Shown: piece by piece, positions 28,338 to 37,405 of the stretch
How the letters are laid out: the number at the start of each line of letters is the position of its first letter
Position numbering within the stretch: the stretch's first letter is position 1
NCBI RefSeq assembly: GCF_000423225.1
Contig: NZ_KE383991.1
Span: 320,217 to 384,216 of the forward strand
Source: Kaistia adipata DSM 17808
GTDB taxonomy: Bacteria > Pseudomonadota > Alphaproteobacteria > Rhizobiales > Kaistiaceae
Length of the DNA: 64,000 nucleotides
Reading direction: 5' to 3'
Translations under genes and position numbers: made by a program
Notes under the pieces: model-generated
The model's database searches: none
The model's input: only the letters and a program-made list of their open reading frames with translations
What the model was told of the DNA's origin: nothing

Positions 28338-29084
28338 TCAGACCATCCGCATGCTCATGCCGCCGTCGATGACAAGCGTCTCGCCGGTGATGAACTCGTT
28401 GGTCAAGAGCTCGACGGCGGCTGTCGCCACCTGCTCGGGCGAGCCAAGCCGCTGCAGCGGAATGCGGTTGGCGAGGTTGTTGGCGCGGGCCTCCGGCGTC
28501 ATCGCCGCATGGAAGCGCGTCTCGATGATGCCGGGGCAGATCGTGTTGATGCGGATGCCCTCATGGCCATGGTCGCGCGCCAGCGCACGGCCCATCTGCG
28601 GCAGGGCCCCCTTGACCGTCTGGTAGGCGACGGTCGCCGGACAGCCGCGCAGCCCCGCCACGGACGAGATCAGCAGCATCGCTCCGCCACGCTCGGCCAG
28701 CGCAGCATGCGCGGCGCGGAAGAGATGGAACGGCGCGTGGACATGCACGCGGAAGGCGTTCTCCCAGGCTTCCGGCGTCACGGTCAGCGCCGTGCCGGGA
28801 ACCGCGCCGCCGGCGGAGGGCACGAGATAGTCGATGCGGCCGAAGCGGGCGAGCGCCGCATCGACGATCGCCGGCGCGGAAGCCGGATCCGCCGCATCGG
28901 CGGCGTGGAACAGGACGCCGGTGATCGCGCCCAGTTCGCGCATCAGCTTCTCCACCGGCTCGTCGCGATGACGACCGGAGAGGACGAGGTCGACGCCACG
29001 CGACGCCAGAGTCCGCGCGATCGCCGCGCCGATGCCGCGCGTGCCACCCGTTATGATTGCAACACGCCGTGCCGAATCGTTCAT
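28338..29084 (-). CDS. Short-chain dehydrogenase/reductase
   Basis: A 248-residue NAD(P)-dependent oxidoreductase of the classical SDR family. The Rossmann motif TGGTRGIGAAIA is at about residues 12-23, the catalytic Ser lies in MLLISSVAGL, and Tyr/Lys in VAYQTVKGAL. The usual YxxxK spacing is kept. The tail ITGETLVIDGGMSMR is typical. A consensus GGAGG lies 7 nt before the chosen ATG. It is divergent from gshA. The substrate is unknown; the family includes 3-oxoacyl-ACP reductases and sugar or alcohol dehydrogenases. Confidence 0.9.
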   Translation of the reverse strand: MNDSARRVAIITGGTRGIGAAIARTLASRGVDLVLSGRHRDEPVEKLMRELGAITGVLFHAADAADPASAPAIVDAALARFGRIDYLVPSAGGAVPGTALTVTPEAWENAFRVHVHAPFHLFRAAHAALAERGGAMLLISSVAGLRGCPATVAYQTVKGALPQMGRALARDHGHEGIRINTICPGIIETRFHAAMTPEARANNLANRIPLQRLGSPEQVATAAVELLTNEFITGETLVIDGGMSMRMV

Positions 29085-29241
29085 GTGAATCCTCCTGAAA
29101 ACGATCTCTCCCAGCTTGTATCGGTGCATGGAACGACGGCCCGGTCCACCGCAACGGCCGGTTTCCCCGACAAAACACGGCTCCATTGCCGTTCCTATGG
29201 CACGCCGCTAAGGTGCCGCTCCACATCGCTTCGGAGTATCC

Positions 29242-30612
29242 ATGGCCCGCGACGCTACCGATTCCACGCTCGTCGAATCGCGCGACGAACTTGTCGACGT
29301 GATCGCCAGCGGCTCCAAGCCCAAGGCGCAATGGCGGATCGGCACCGAACACGAGAAGTTCGGCTTCAACACCCAGGACCTGACGCCGGTGCCGTATGAC
29401 GGCGCGCACGGCATCGAGCGCATCCTGAGGTTGATGGAGGGCCTGCTCGGCTGGCAGCCGATCGAGGATCGCGGCCTGATCATCGGCCTCGTCGACCCGG
29501 TCGGCGGCGGCGCCATCTCGCTGGAGCCAGGCGGCCAGTTCGAACTCTCGGGCGCGCCGCTGGAGACGATCCACCAGACCTGCCGCGAGTTGCACGCCCA
29601 TCTGGCGCAGGTGCGCGAATGCGCCGAGCCGCTCGGCGTCGGCTTCATCGGCCTCGGCACCTCGCCGATCTGGTCGCTCGCCGAAACGCCGGTGATGCCG
29701 AAGTCGCGCTACGAGATCATGTCGCGCTACATGCCCAAGGTCGGCACGCGCGGCCTCGACATGATGTTCCGCACCTCGACCGTGCAGGTGAACCTCGACT
29801 TCGCCGACGAAGCCGACATGGTCAAGAAGATGCGCGTCTCGCTGGCGCTGCAGCCGGTCGCGACGGCGCTGTTCGCCAACTCGCCCTTCATCGACAACCA
29901 GGCCAATGGCCTGCTGTCGAACCGCGCCGAGATCTGGCGCGACACCGACAATGAGCGCTCCGGCCTGATCCCGTTCGTGTTCGAGGACGGCTTTGGCTTC
30001 GAGCGCTATGTCGACTGGGCGCTCGACGTGCCGATGTATTTCGTCAAGCGCGGCGACACCTATCATGACGTCGCCGGCCAGTCGTTCCGCGACCTGCTCA
30101 GGGGCGAGTTGCCGGGCCTGCCCGGCGAGCGGGCGACGCTGTCGGACTGGAACAACCACCTGACGACGCTGTTCCCCGACGTCCGCCTCAAGAAATACAT
30201 CGAGATGCGGGGCGCCGATGCAGGCCCGTGGCGCACGCTGACCGCGCTGCCGGCTCTCTGGGTCGGCCTGCTCTACGACCAGGCCTCGCTCGACGCCGCC
30301 TGGGAGCTGGTCAAGGACTGGACGGCGGAAGAGCGCCAGGCGCTGCGCGACGGCGTGCCGAAGACGGCACTCGCGACGCCATTCCGCAACCGCACCGTGC
30401 GCGACGTCGCCCGCGAGATGGTCGAGATCGCGCGCCGCGGCCTGGTCGCGCGCCGGCAGCTGAACAGCGACGGTCATGACGAGAGCGTCTACCTGCAGCC
30501 GGTCGAGGAGACGGTGGCGAGCGGCCTGACGCCGGCCGAGCGCCTGCTCGGCGAATACCGGACCAGCTGGAACGGCGACATCGGCGAGGTCTTCCGGCGG
30601 CACGCCTATTAA
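29242..30612 (+). CDS. gshA: Glutamate-cysteine ligase, plant/alphaproteobacterial type
   Basis: First enzyme of glutathione synthesis: ATP-dependent ligation of glutamate and cysteine. The 456 residues are the normal length of the proteobacterial branch of plant-type GCS. Active-site stretches are RIGTEHEKFGF, PVGGGAISLEPGGQFELSGAPL, RTSTVQVNLDFADE and IEMRGADAGPWRT. It is clearly different from the gamma-proteobacterial GshA, as expected for Rhizobiales. It appears monocistronic; gshB is not in the window. Confidence in function is high. Confidence 0.95.
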   Translation: MARDATDSTLVESRDELVDVIASGSKPKAQWRIGTEHEKFGFNTQDLTPVPYDGAHGIERILRLMEGLLGWQPIEDRGLIIGLVDPVGGGAISLEPGGQFELSGAPLETIHQTCRELHAHLAQVRECAEPLGVGFIGLGTSPIWSLAETPVMPKSRYEIMSRYMPKVGTRGLDMMFRTSTVQVNLDFADEADMVKKMRVSLALQPVATALFANSPFIDNQANGLLSNRAEIWRDTDNERSGLIPFVFEDGFGFERYVDWALDVPMYFVKRGDTYHDVAGQSFRDLLRGELPGLPGERATLSDWNNHLTTLFPDVRLKKYIEMRGADAGPWRTLTALPALWVGLLYDQASLDAAWELVKDWTAEERQALRDGVPKTALATPFRNRTVRDVAREMVEIARRGLVARRQLNSDGHDESVYLQPVEETVASGLTPAERLLGEYRTSWNGDIGEVFRRHAY

Positions 30613-30625
30613 CCGCACGCAGAAA

Positions 30626-30639
30626 TTGATCCTTCTCAA
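30626..30639. promoter_or_regulatory. FNR/FixK-like box ahead of the universal stress protein gene
   Basis: TTGATCCTTCTCAA differs from the consensus TTGAT-N4-ATCAA at one base. Its centre is about 69 bp before the start codon, which would allow an activator position near -41 with a leader of roughly 28 nt. Universal stress genes are frequent FixK/FNR targets in Rhizobiales. A small inverted repeat GTAGA-C-TCTAC lies at 30654-30664, between box and gene. Confidence 0.5.
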
Positions 30640-30701
30640 TCTCCTCGGGCAGAGTAGACTCTACACTCGTCCGGAAATTGATCTTGGGAATGGAGCGCAT
30701 C

Positions 30702-31526
30702 ATGGACATCAAGGACATCAGCGTCGTCGTCGACCTCGCCGGTGATCGACCGGCGGCTCGGGCGGCCGCGGACCTGGCGAAACGTCTGGGCGCCCATCTG
30801 ACGGGCCTGTCGCTCGCCTATGATCCCATCGTTCCCGGCTATGCCGTGGCGCCGGTGCCGGCCGACTTCATGATCAGCGCCCGCAACCAGGCGCTGAAGG
30901 AAGCGGAAACGGCGATCAGCGCCTTCCACGGCATCGCCGCCGAGGCCGGCATCGAGGCGGAAGCGCATCTCGTCGACGTGATGGCCGGCGGTGGCCTGGA
31001 CGGTATCGTGCATGAAGTGCGCCTGGCCGACCTCGTGGTGATCGGCGAGGACGATCCCGAGCGGCCGGAGCCGGTGCGCGAGGCGCTGACCGAGGCGATC
31101 CTGTTCAACGCCGGCGCGCCGGTCCTGATCGTGCCGCGCGGCGGCCCCACCAGCATCAATGCCGACCGCATCATGATCGCCTGGGACGGCACCATCACGG
31201 CGTCGCGCGCCGTGCGCGCCGCCATGCCGTTCCTGAAGATGGCCAGCCATGTCGAGATCGTCCTGGTCGACGACGGCAAGAAGCTGCCGACCGGCGAGCG
31301 TCTCTGCGGCCACCTGCTGCGGCACGGCGTCGAGAGCAGCATCCGCAAGGTGCCGAACCCGGGCAAGGACGTCGCCAAGGCGATCCGTCAGGCCGCGGTC
31401 GAGGCCGAGGCCGACATCATCGTGATGGGCGCCTATGGCCACAGCCGGCTGCTGGAATGGATCCTCGGCGGCGCCACACGCGGCATGCTGACCGGGCTCA
31501 GCCTGCCGGTGCTGATGACGCACTGA
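30702..31526 (+). CDS. Tandem-domain universal stress protein (UspA family)
   Basis: Cytoplasmic stress protein of 274 residues made of two Usp domains. The first (about 1-145) has lost part of its nucleotide loop. The second (about 150-274) keeps the ATP-binding pattern G-x2-G-x9-G-S/T as MGAYGHSRLLEWILGGATRG. The ATG of MDIKDISVVVD was chosen because GGAG lies 7 nt upstream. Such proteins accumulate under low oxygen or growth arrest, and the FNR/FixK-like box upstream agrees with that. It is followed after 73 bp by a DUF937 gene on the same strand. Confidence 0.92.
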   Translation: MDIKDISVVVDLAGDRPAARAAADLAKRLGAHLTGLSLAYDPIVPGYAVAPVPADFMISARNQALKEAETAISAFHGIAAEAGIEAEAHLVDVMAGGGLDGIVHEVRLADLVVIGEDDPERPEPVREALTEAILFNAGAPVLIVPRGGPTSINADRIMIAWDGTITASRAVRAAMPFLKMASHVEIVLVDDGKKLPTGERLCGHLLRHGVESSIRKVPNPGKDVAKAIRQAAVEAEADIIVMGAYGHSRLLEWILGGATRGMLTGLSLPVLMTH

Positions 31527-31599
31527 CGGCGGACCGGGCTATCCCCTGACACGGATCGACCGCCGCGCCGCCCGAACGGCGCGGTGGCAGGAGCAGCCC

Positions 31600-32283
31600 A
31601 TGAAGACGATCTACGACGTGATGCTCGAAGCCCAGAAAGGCGCCTTCGCCCAGGCGATGACGAAGGAGTTCGGCCTTTCCTTCGACCAGCAGGCGAAGGC
31701 CTTCGAGGCGATGATGCCGGCCTTCTGGCAGGGCATGCGCCGCAGCGCCGCCGACCCGTTCGGCGTCGCCGCCTTTTGGCAGCAGGTCGGCGCCGGCCAG
31801 TATGGCGCCTATTTCGACAACCCGCTCGCCGCGCTGACGCCGTCCGCCCGCTCCGAGGCGGAGGAGATGCTGGAGAAGCTGTTCGGCTCGCCCGAGATCG
31901 CCAGGGCGGTCGCCCTCCAGGTCGAGGCGGCGACGGGGATCGCGCAGGACGTGGTCCGCCGCATGATGCCGGTCATGGCCAATCTGATGATGGGCGGCGT
32001 CGAGCGCCAGACCGAGCGCTACGACAACCCGTTCCTCGCCATGATGCGCGAGATGACGGCGCAGCCGAAGCCCAGGCAGGAGAAGCGGCCCGACCTCCCC
32101 TTCGTCACGCTGATGGAAAGCTTCCTCGGCAAGGAGAGGGAGCCGGAGCCCGAGCCCGGCCCGATGACGAACGAGGAGGTGATCGACCGCCTGTTCGACG
32201 CCGGCCGCGGCATGCAGGAAAGCTATCGCAAGTCGATGGAACAGATCTTCGACCGCTTCACCAACCCGCCGAAGAAGCCCTGA
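31600..32283 (+). CDS. DUF937 domain protein
   Basis: A 227-residue soluble helical protein. Residues 1-135 match the DUF937 pattern: F-G-L-S-x2-Q-A at the start, the LPAF-like stretch MMPAFWQGMRRSAADP, an asparagine/aspartate plus Pro-Leu middle (YFDNPLAALTP), LEKLFGSPEIARAVA, and the Met-rich MMPVMANLMMGG. The C-terminal third is Pro/Glu-rich (EREPEPEPGP) and ends in a predicted helix. DUF937 proteins, including YidB, have no established biochemical role. A ribosome binding site (GGAG) precedes the ATG. It may be cotranscribed with the Usp gene. Confidence 0.8.
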   Translation: MKTIYDVMLEAQKGAFAQAMTKEFGLSFDQQAKAFEAMMPAFWQGMRRSAADPFGVAAFWQQVGAGQYGAYFDNPLAALTPSARSEAEEMLEKLFGSPEIARAVALQVEAATGIAQDVVRRMMPVMANLMMGGVERQTERYDNPFLAMMREMTAQPKPRQEKRPDLPFVTLMESFLGKEREPEPEPGPMTNEEVIDRLFDAGRGMQESYRKSMEQIFDRFTNPPKKP

Positions 32284-32291
32284 ACGAAAAA

Positions 32292-32315
32292 GGCCCGCCA
32301 CGAATGCGGCGGGCC
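32292..32315 (-). terminator. Intrinsic terminator of the DUF1127 gene
   Basis: An 8-bp GC stem, GGCCCGCC / GGCGGGCC, with an 8-nt loop. Read on the minus strand it is followed by TTTTTCG, a classic intrinsic terminator for the DUF1127 gene. It lies just past the stop of the convergent DUF937 gene and may help end that transcript too. Confidence 0.8.
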
Positions 32316-32394
32316 AAGTACGGAACCACCAGGGGATCACGGGGTTCCGGCTGCGAAGTGGCGGGCGAAGGCGGCATGGCCGCCCTGCCCGCGA

Positions 32395-32745
32395 TCAGGG
32401 CTTGCGACGGTACTGACCGGAACCGACGCGCAGCAAGGCGGCATGCGCCATGCGATCGCGCGCCTGCGCCTGGCCGGCATAGCGGCGCTCGAGCGACCGC
32501 ATCTGCAGCTGCGTCGACGCATCCTCGTCGGCGCGGGTCGCGAGCGCGGAATAGACATCCCCCTGCGTCAGACCGATGTCGGCGAGCATATGGGCATCCC
32601 ATTCGAGCAGGCGGGCGACCGAGCGACGGTTTTTCCAGACCTGGTAGCGGGTCACCACGACGGCGAGGGCGGCGGCGCCGAACGCGGCAACGGAACGCGT
32701 GCGGGTGGGCCGGGCTGACGCGGAATAGGTCTCACATGTGCTCAT
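32395..32745 (-). CDS. DUF1127 domain protein
   Basis: A 116-residue protein with an N-terminal hydrophobic helix (SVAAFGAAALAVVVTRY) and a DUF1127 domain: W-K-N-R-R-S-V-A-R-L-L-E-W-D-A-H-M-L-A-D-I-G-L-T, the Arg-rich helix plus 'LxDIGL' signature. Its Arg- and Gln-rich C-terminus is longer than the 47-residue minimal type. Alphaproteobacterial DUF1127 proteins influence RNA turnover and phosphate or carbon metabolism, but this longer form is uncharacterised. GGAGG lies 5 nt before the chosen ATG; upstream in-frame ATGs lack this. It ends at a clear terminator and is divergent from a LysR gene. Confidence 0.85.
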   Translation of the reverse strand: MSTCETYSASARPTRTRSVAAFGAAALAVVVTRYQVWKNRRSVARLLEWDAHMLADIGLTQGDVYSALATRADEDASTQLQMRSLERRYAGQAQARDRMAHAALLRVGSGQYRRKP

Positions 32746-32988
32746 TTCAGCCTCCATCGACCGGCGCGCCAGGGTTCCCTCGATCGCTTCGAAGGCGCGG
32801 CCCGACACGCTGCTTGGGAACGAAAGGAGAATGGCACCGCGCGATTGATCATTCCAACGAATGTTTTTAATATCAGTCATCGGTTTTGATGATGCGTGAC
32901 GCAACGGCGCACGCCCCCTTGGCTTTCGGGGTCATCGCCCGGCCGAACCGGACGACACCACGGCCGAGCGCATTCGAGGAGTGAACCT

Positions 32989-33870
32989 ATGGCCAACATG
33001 CTCGATCTGGACCAGCTCCGGACCTTCGTGGCGATCGCCGACGCCGGGAGCTTCACCCGCGCCGCCGAGGCCGTGCACAAGACGCAATCGGCCGTGTCGA
33101 TGCAGATGCGACGGCTGGAGGAACGGCTCGGCAAGCCGATCTTCGGCCGCGACGGCCGCAGCGCCAAGCTGACGGAGGACGGCGAGCGGCTGCTCGGCTA
33201 TGCGCGCCGCATGGTGCGCCTGTCGGACGAGACGATGGCGGCCTTCGACGACGACGAGCTTTCGGGCCGCGTCAGGCTCGGCACGCCGGACGACTATGCC
33301 GACCGCTTCTTGCCGGAGATCCTGGCGCGCTTCTCGCGCTCCAATCCGCGCGTCGAGGTGACGGTCGTCTGCGAGCCGACCATGCAACTGCTCGAATGCC
33401 TGCGGGCCGGCGAACTCGATCTCGGCATCATCACCAACACCAAGGCGGCGCCGACATCCGAGGTCGTGCGGCAGGAACCGCTGCTCTGGGTCGTCTCCAA
33501 CCACCACCAGCTCGAGGAAGAGGATGTGCTGCCGCTGGCCCTCGGCCGCGACACCTGCTGCTGGCGCAAGACGGCGATCGAGGCGCTCGGGCCGATCGGC
33601 CGGCGCTTCCGCGTCCTCTATGCGAGCAACAACTCCACCGCCATTTCCGCCGCCGTGCTGGCCGGCCTCGCCATCTCGGTGCTGCCGGAATCGGCGCTGC
33701 GGCCCGGCATGCGCGTGCTCGGCGAGGCGGACGGCTTCCCCCGCCTGCCGCCCTGCGAGATCGGCATGGTGCGCGCCTGGAACAAGCCGACGACACCGAT
33801 CGTCGACGCGCTCGCGGAGCACATCGTCTCGTCGCTCGACAATCTTTCGATGCAGATCGCGGCCGAATAG
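32989..33870 (+). CDS. LysR family transcription regulator
   Basis: A 293-residue LysR protein. The N-terminal winged helix at residues 4-63 reads LDQLRTFVAIADAGSFTRAA then VHKTQSAVSMQMRRLEERLG; the effector domain begins near residue 92 (GRVRLGTPDDYADRFLPEIL). The effector domain has two neighbouring Cys residues in RDTCCWRKTAIE, which could sense redox state, though this is only a suggestion. The ATG after GAGGAGTG was chosen. It is divergent from the DUF1127 gene and convergent with the large kinase gene, so its target is not obvious. Confidence 0.88.
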   Translation: MANMLDLDQLRTFVAIADAGSFTRAAEAVHKTQSAVSMQMRRLEERLGKPIFGRDGRSAKLTEDGERLLGYARRMVRLSDETMAAFDDDELSGRVRLGTPDDYADRFLPEILARFSRSNPRVEVTVVCEPTMQLLECLRAGELDLGIITNTKAAPTSEVVRQEPLLWVVSNHHQLEEEDVLPLALGRDTCCWRKTAIEALGPIGRRFRVLYASNNSTAISAAVLAGLAISVLPESALRPGMRVLGEADGFPRLPPCEIGMVRAWNKPTTPIVDALAEHIVSSLDNLSMQIAAE

Positions 33871-33882
33871 GCCGCGCCGCCG

Positions 33883-36800
33883 CTATCCGGCCAATACCCG
33901 CGTCGACGGGAAGGTGACGCGGATCAGCGTCCCCTGCCCGACCGCGCTGTCGATCAGGAACGAGGCGCGGTTGGCCTCGACCAGCGCCTTCGTCAACGGC
34001 AGGCCCAAGCCGGTGCCGTCGCTCCGGTGCTTGGACGAGGTCGCGACCTGGCGGAATGGCATCAGCGCCGTCTCGACATCCTTCTCCGACATGCCGATGC
34101 CGGTGTCGCGGATGCGCAGCGTGACCTCGCCGCGCTCCTCCAGCGCCGTCGACACGATCACCTGGCCGCCGGCCAGCGTGAACTTGATGGCGTTCGAGAC
34201 GAGGTTGAGCACGATCTGGCGGATCGAGCGCGGGTCGGCGACGATGCCCGGCACCTGGCTGGACAGGCTGGTGCGGATGATGATGCGCTCGCGATTGGCC
34301 TGCGGCTGCATCAGCGCCACGCATTCCATCACGATGTCGTTCAGCGCCACCGCCTCGAAGTTCAGCTCCATCTTGCCGGCCTCGATCTTCGACAGATCGA
34401 GCAGGTCGTTCAGGAGGCTCATCAGATGCGCGCCCGAGACATGGATGTCGCGCAGATACTGCTTGTAGCGCTCGGTGCCGATCGGGCCGAAGCGCTCCTC
34501 CATCATCACCTCGGAAAAGCCGATGATGGCGTTCAGCGGCGTGCGGATCTCGTGGCTCACCTTGGCAAGGAAGTCCGATTTCTGCATCGACGCCGTCTCG
34601 GCGGCGCGGCGGGCGTTGATCAGCTCTTCCTCGGCATTCTTCCACTGCGTGATGTCGCGCAGCACGGCGCAGAACTTGCCGGTTTCGCCGAGGCGTCCCA
34701 TCGTCATGAAGAGCGGGATCAGCCCGCCCTGCGGCACGCGGCCGATGACCTCGCGGCCATCGTTCAAGAGGCTGGCGACGCCGTTCTGCGCGAGACCCTC
34801 GAGATAGTCGAGCGCCGACTTGCGGCTTTCCTCGGCGAGGAGATGGGTGAAGGGCAGCCCCGCGACGTCGCGGGTCTCGACGCCGAACAGCGCCTCGGCG
34901 CTCCGGTTGATGCGCACGATCCGGCCCTCGCCGTCGACGACGGCGACACCGTCGGTCGCCGTGTCGAGAATGGCTTCGAGCTCGGCGATCTTGTGTCCGG
35001 CCGCCGTGAGTTCGGCCACAAGCGCCGGGTCGGGCCTCGGCGCGACGGCCGCGCTTTCCGGCTGCGGAGGCACGACAGGCGCTTCAGGCCCGGAGAGGAC
35101 AGGCGCCTCGGCGGGTGCGACCGGCTCCGGTTGCGGGGCCACCGGCGGCTCGTCGACAGGGGAAGCCTCGACGACCGGCTCCTGCGCGACGGGCGGCATG
35201 GCGTCCACGGCCTCGGCAGCCGCCTCTTCCACGGGTTCCCGCGGGGCGGGCGACGGCGCATCCGTCGCCTTCGTCTCGGTAGCCGGCGGCTCGATGTCCA
35301 CCGCAGGCGCCTCGGTCGGCTGCGGCGCCCCGGCGGCTTCCGCCGCCTGCGGACGAACCGGCTCGGCCGCCTCGACCGGCGGCTTGGCGGCCTGCGCCGG
35401 GTCGTTCGGCCCGACCTTGGCCCCGAGCGCTACCGCGATGCGGCGGAAGGCGTCCTGCTCGGGCATGCTCAGCCGCTCGGCGGCCTCCCCGGCAGGAGCT
35501 GGTCCGCGCGGCAGGCGCACGACATTGGTCGGCTCGGCCACGGGCGGCGCCTTCGGCATCGGCACGACGACGGGCTTCGTCGGCTCCTGGTTCGCGGGCG
35601 GCTCGCGCCGGAGCTCGGACGGACGGATGACGCCGAAGCCGCGATAGCCCTCGAAGGCGCGGTCGCGCGAGAAGGTCGGCAGCGCCGCCAGATCGACGGC
35701 GACGCGCTGGTCGGTACCGTCGACGGGCCAGCTCAACGTCGCGCCGCTCCAGGTGTCGCGACGGGCGATCAGGGCGGCGATCATGCCCTTGGCATCGAGG
35801 CCGCGTGCAGCGGCGACGTCGCCCCAGCTCTCGCCGACGATCGCCGACGCATGGGGGCCGACCACCTCGGCGAACTCCGGCGAGACGAAGCTGAAACGGC
35901 CCGCCGCATCCATCTGGAAGACGAAGCGCACCGGCCCGCGCGGCGCCGCGAAGCGGAACGGCTCGGCCTCGGTCGCCACCGGCGGCTCGGCTTCCGGCTC
36001 GACAGCGGCTTCTTCGATCGGCTCCGGAACCGGTGCCGCTTCGGCTTCGGCTTCGGCTTCGACTTCGGCCTCCGGCTCCACGACGAATTCCAGTTCCTCG
36101 GCCGGAGGCACGGTCTCGGGCGTCGGCTCGCTCACCGCCTCGACGATATCGGCCATGGAGCGCGCGCGGGGGGCTTCCCATTCATTCCCGCCGCCGGGCG
36201 ACGGCTCGTTAGCTTCGCGCGGGACGGCATCGGCGACCGGCGCGACGGGCTCGGGGGTGGCGAGGACAATTTCGGGCTCGGCATCCGGCGCCGCGACGAA
36301 TTCCGGTGTCGCCTCGGCGACGATCATCGGCGCGGCTTCGACGACCTCGGGCAGGATGGCGGGCGCCGGCGCGGGCGGCGCAACGCGCTCCGCCGGCGCG
36401 CCCTCCAGCGGCCCGACCAGCAGCAGGTAATGGGGCCGGCCGTCGAGCTCGAAACGGGCGATGCCGGCCTGCCGCCGGCCGGCTCCGGACGGGACCCGGC
36501 GCTTGAACAGCGACGCGGCGTTCCGGTCGATTCCGGCGATCAGCGTCTCCAGAACCTCTTCGGCCGCGGCCAGCGCCTCGTCGTCGCCGGAAGCGGCGAC
36601 CACGTCGCCCGCGCCATCCAGGATGGCGACCAGCGTATCCGGCGAGGCGACGAGGTCCACGAGCCGCTCCGCCCGCTCGGTCAGCGACATCCGCTCGCCG
36701 CGCGGCGCTTCCAGCGACAGCAGGAGGATGTTCGCCCCGTCGGCGTCGCGCAGCCGGGTGCAGGCGGCGGCGAGGTTCTGCAGGCGGCCGTCGGCGACAA

Positions 36801-37068
36801 AGCCGATGCGCTGCAGCCGCGTCGCCCCTTCCGGCAGGGTCCGCGCCAGCCGCGCGATCTCGGCGGTGGCGGGCAGGGTCTGGGAGAAGCGGCGCTCCAG
36901 CAGCCGCGCCAGATCCGGCGCGCCGAAGAAGGCGATGCCGGCGGCATTGGCCCAGAGCAGGCTTCGACCGTCCGCAGCGAAGACGAAGCCCGGCCGCGCC
37001 GACAGCAATGCCGCACCGACGGCCGGCAGCGCCGACAGATCGAGATAGGCAAGGTCGTGTCCGTTCAT
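33883..37068 (-). CDS. Large PAS sensor histidine kinase, PdhS/DivJ-PleC type
   Basis: A 1061-residue cytoplasmic kinase without obvious membrane helices. It has an N-terminal PAS-like region (about 1-230), a Pro/Ala/Glu-rich linker (about 235-370), a PAS domain near 375-500, a second low-complexity linker (about 530-700), a PAS domain at about 700-825, then HisKA and HATPase. The phosphorylated His839 lies in FLAKVSHEIRTPLNAIIGFS; the ATP lid motifs are LNLVSNAIKFT, RIRDTGIGM and GTGLGLPLTKAL. The GFSEVMMEERFGPIG and YKQYLRDIHVSG stretch resembles Brucella PdhS and DivJ/PleC kinases, which act on DivK in the CtrA cell-cycle network. The length (PdhS about 1035) agrees. The gene is monocistronic. 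Assignment to the cell cycle is by family only. Confidence 0.82.
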   Translation of the reverse strand: MNGHDLAYLDLSALPAVGAALLSARPGFVFAADGRSLLWANAAGIAFFGAPDLARLLERRFSQTLPATAEIARLARTLPEGATRLQRIGFVADGRLQNLAAACTRLRDADGANILLLSLEAPRGERMSLTERAERLVDLVASPDTLVAILDGAGDVVAASGDDEALAAAEEVLETLIAGIDRNAASLFKRRVPSGAGRRQAGIARFELDGRPHYLLLVGPLEGAPAERVAPPAPAPAILPEVVEAAPMIVAEATPEFVAAPDAEPEIVLATPEPVAPVADAVPREANEPSPGGGNEWEAPRARSMADIVEAVSEPTPETVPPAEELEFVVEPEAEVEAEAEAEAAPVPEPIEEAAVEPEAEPPVATEAEPFRFAAPRGPVRFVFQMDAAGRFSFVSPEFAEVVGPHASAIVGESWGDVAAARGLDAKGMIAALIARRDTWSGATLSWPVDGTDQRVAVDLAALPTFSRDRAFEGYRGFGVIRPSELRREPPANQEPTKPVVVPMPKAPPVAEPTNVVRLPRGPAPAGEAAERLSMPEQDAFRRIAVALGAKVGPNDPAQAAKPPVEAAEPVRPQAAEAAGAPQPTEAPAVDIEPPATETKATDAPSPAPREPVEEAAAEAVDAMPPVAQEPVVEASPVDEPPVAPQPEPVAPAEAPVLSGPEAPVVPPQPESAAVAPRPDPALVAELTAAGHKIAELEAILDTATDGVAVVDGEGRIVRINRSAEALFGVETRDVAGLPFTHLLAEESRKSALDYLEGLAQNGVASLLNDGREVIGRVPQGGLIPLFMTMGRLGETGKFCAVLRDITQWKNAEEELINARRAAETASMQKSDFLAKVSHEIRTPLNAIIGFSEVMMEERFGPIGTERYKQYLRDIHVSGAHLMSLLNDLLDLSKIEAGKMELNFEAVALNDIVMECVALMQPQANRERIIIRTSLSSQVPGIVADPRSIRQIVLNLVSNAIKFTLAGGQVIVSTALEERGEVTLRIRDTGIGMSEKDVETALMPFRQVATSSKHRSDGTGLGLPLTKALVEANRASFLIDSAVGQGTLIRVTFPSTRVLAG

Positions 37069-37405
37069 GCCGCCGCCGCTCTTCCCGTCATCCGGGGATC
37101 CGCGCCCCCCTGTCCTTCGCGCCGCCATTCCGGCCCCGGCGCGGCGCTCCGCGCGCCTCCGTCTCCGTCCGGAGGCCGGTCTTCCGAGACAAACTCATAC
37201 CGCCCGCGCGGGCCCGGGTCCACGAAACCGCCCGCCGCCCCCTTATCTCTTGCATCAGGTGGTTAATGTCTGGCTTGTTTGAAAGCTCGGATGCCACGGA
37301 TGCTGCCTTCCCGGCCCGAATGCATCCGGACGGAACGGCAGGGGTCGTCTTGCGCGGTGCCGCGCAGGCTCTATTCTCGCTTTTACATTCCAGCGGAGCA
37401 AAACG
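37069..37405. other. Intergenic region between kinase and first phasin gene
   Basis: No gene was recognised in this 337-bp interval. It should hold the promoters of the divergent kinase and phasin genes. The only structured element seen is the palindrome at 37351-37366. A plus-strand frame beginning MSGLFESSDATDAAF at 37267 overlaps the phasin start out of frame and has no known relatives or good ribosome binding site. Confidence 0.5.
37351..37366. promoter_or_regulatory. Palindrome with TGC-N3-GCA, candidate PhaR site (phasin 1)
   Basis: TGCGCGG-TG-CCGCGCA is a perfect 7-bp inverted repeat, 39 bp before the phasin start codon. It includes TGC-CGC-GCA, the core of the CTGC-N3/4-GCAG sites bound by the phasin repressor PhaR in Paracoccus. 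The same core is found twice before the second phasin gene. Confidence 0.35.
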
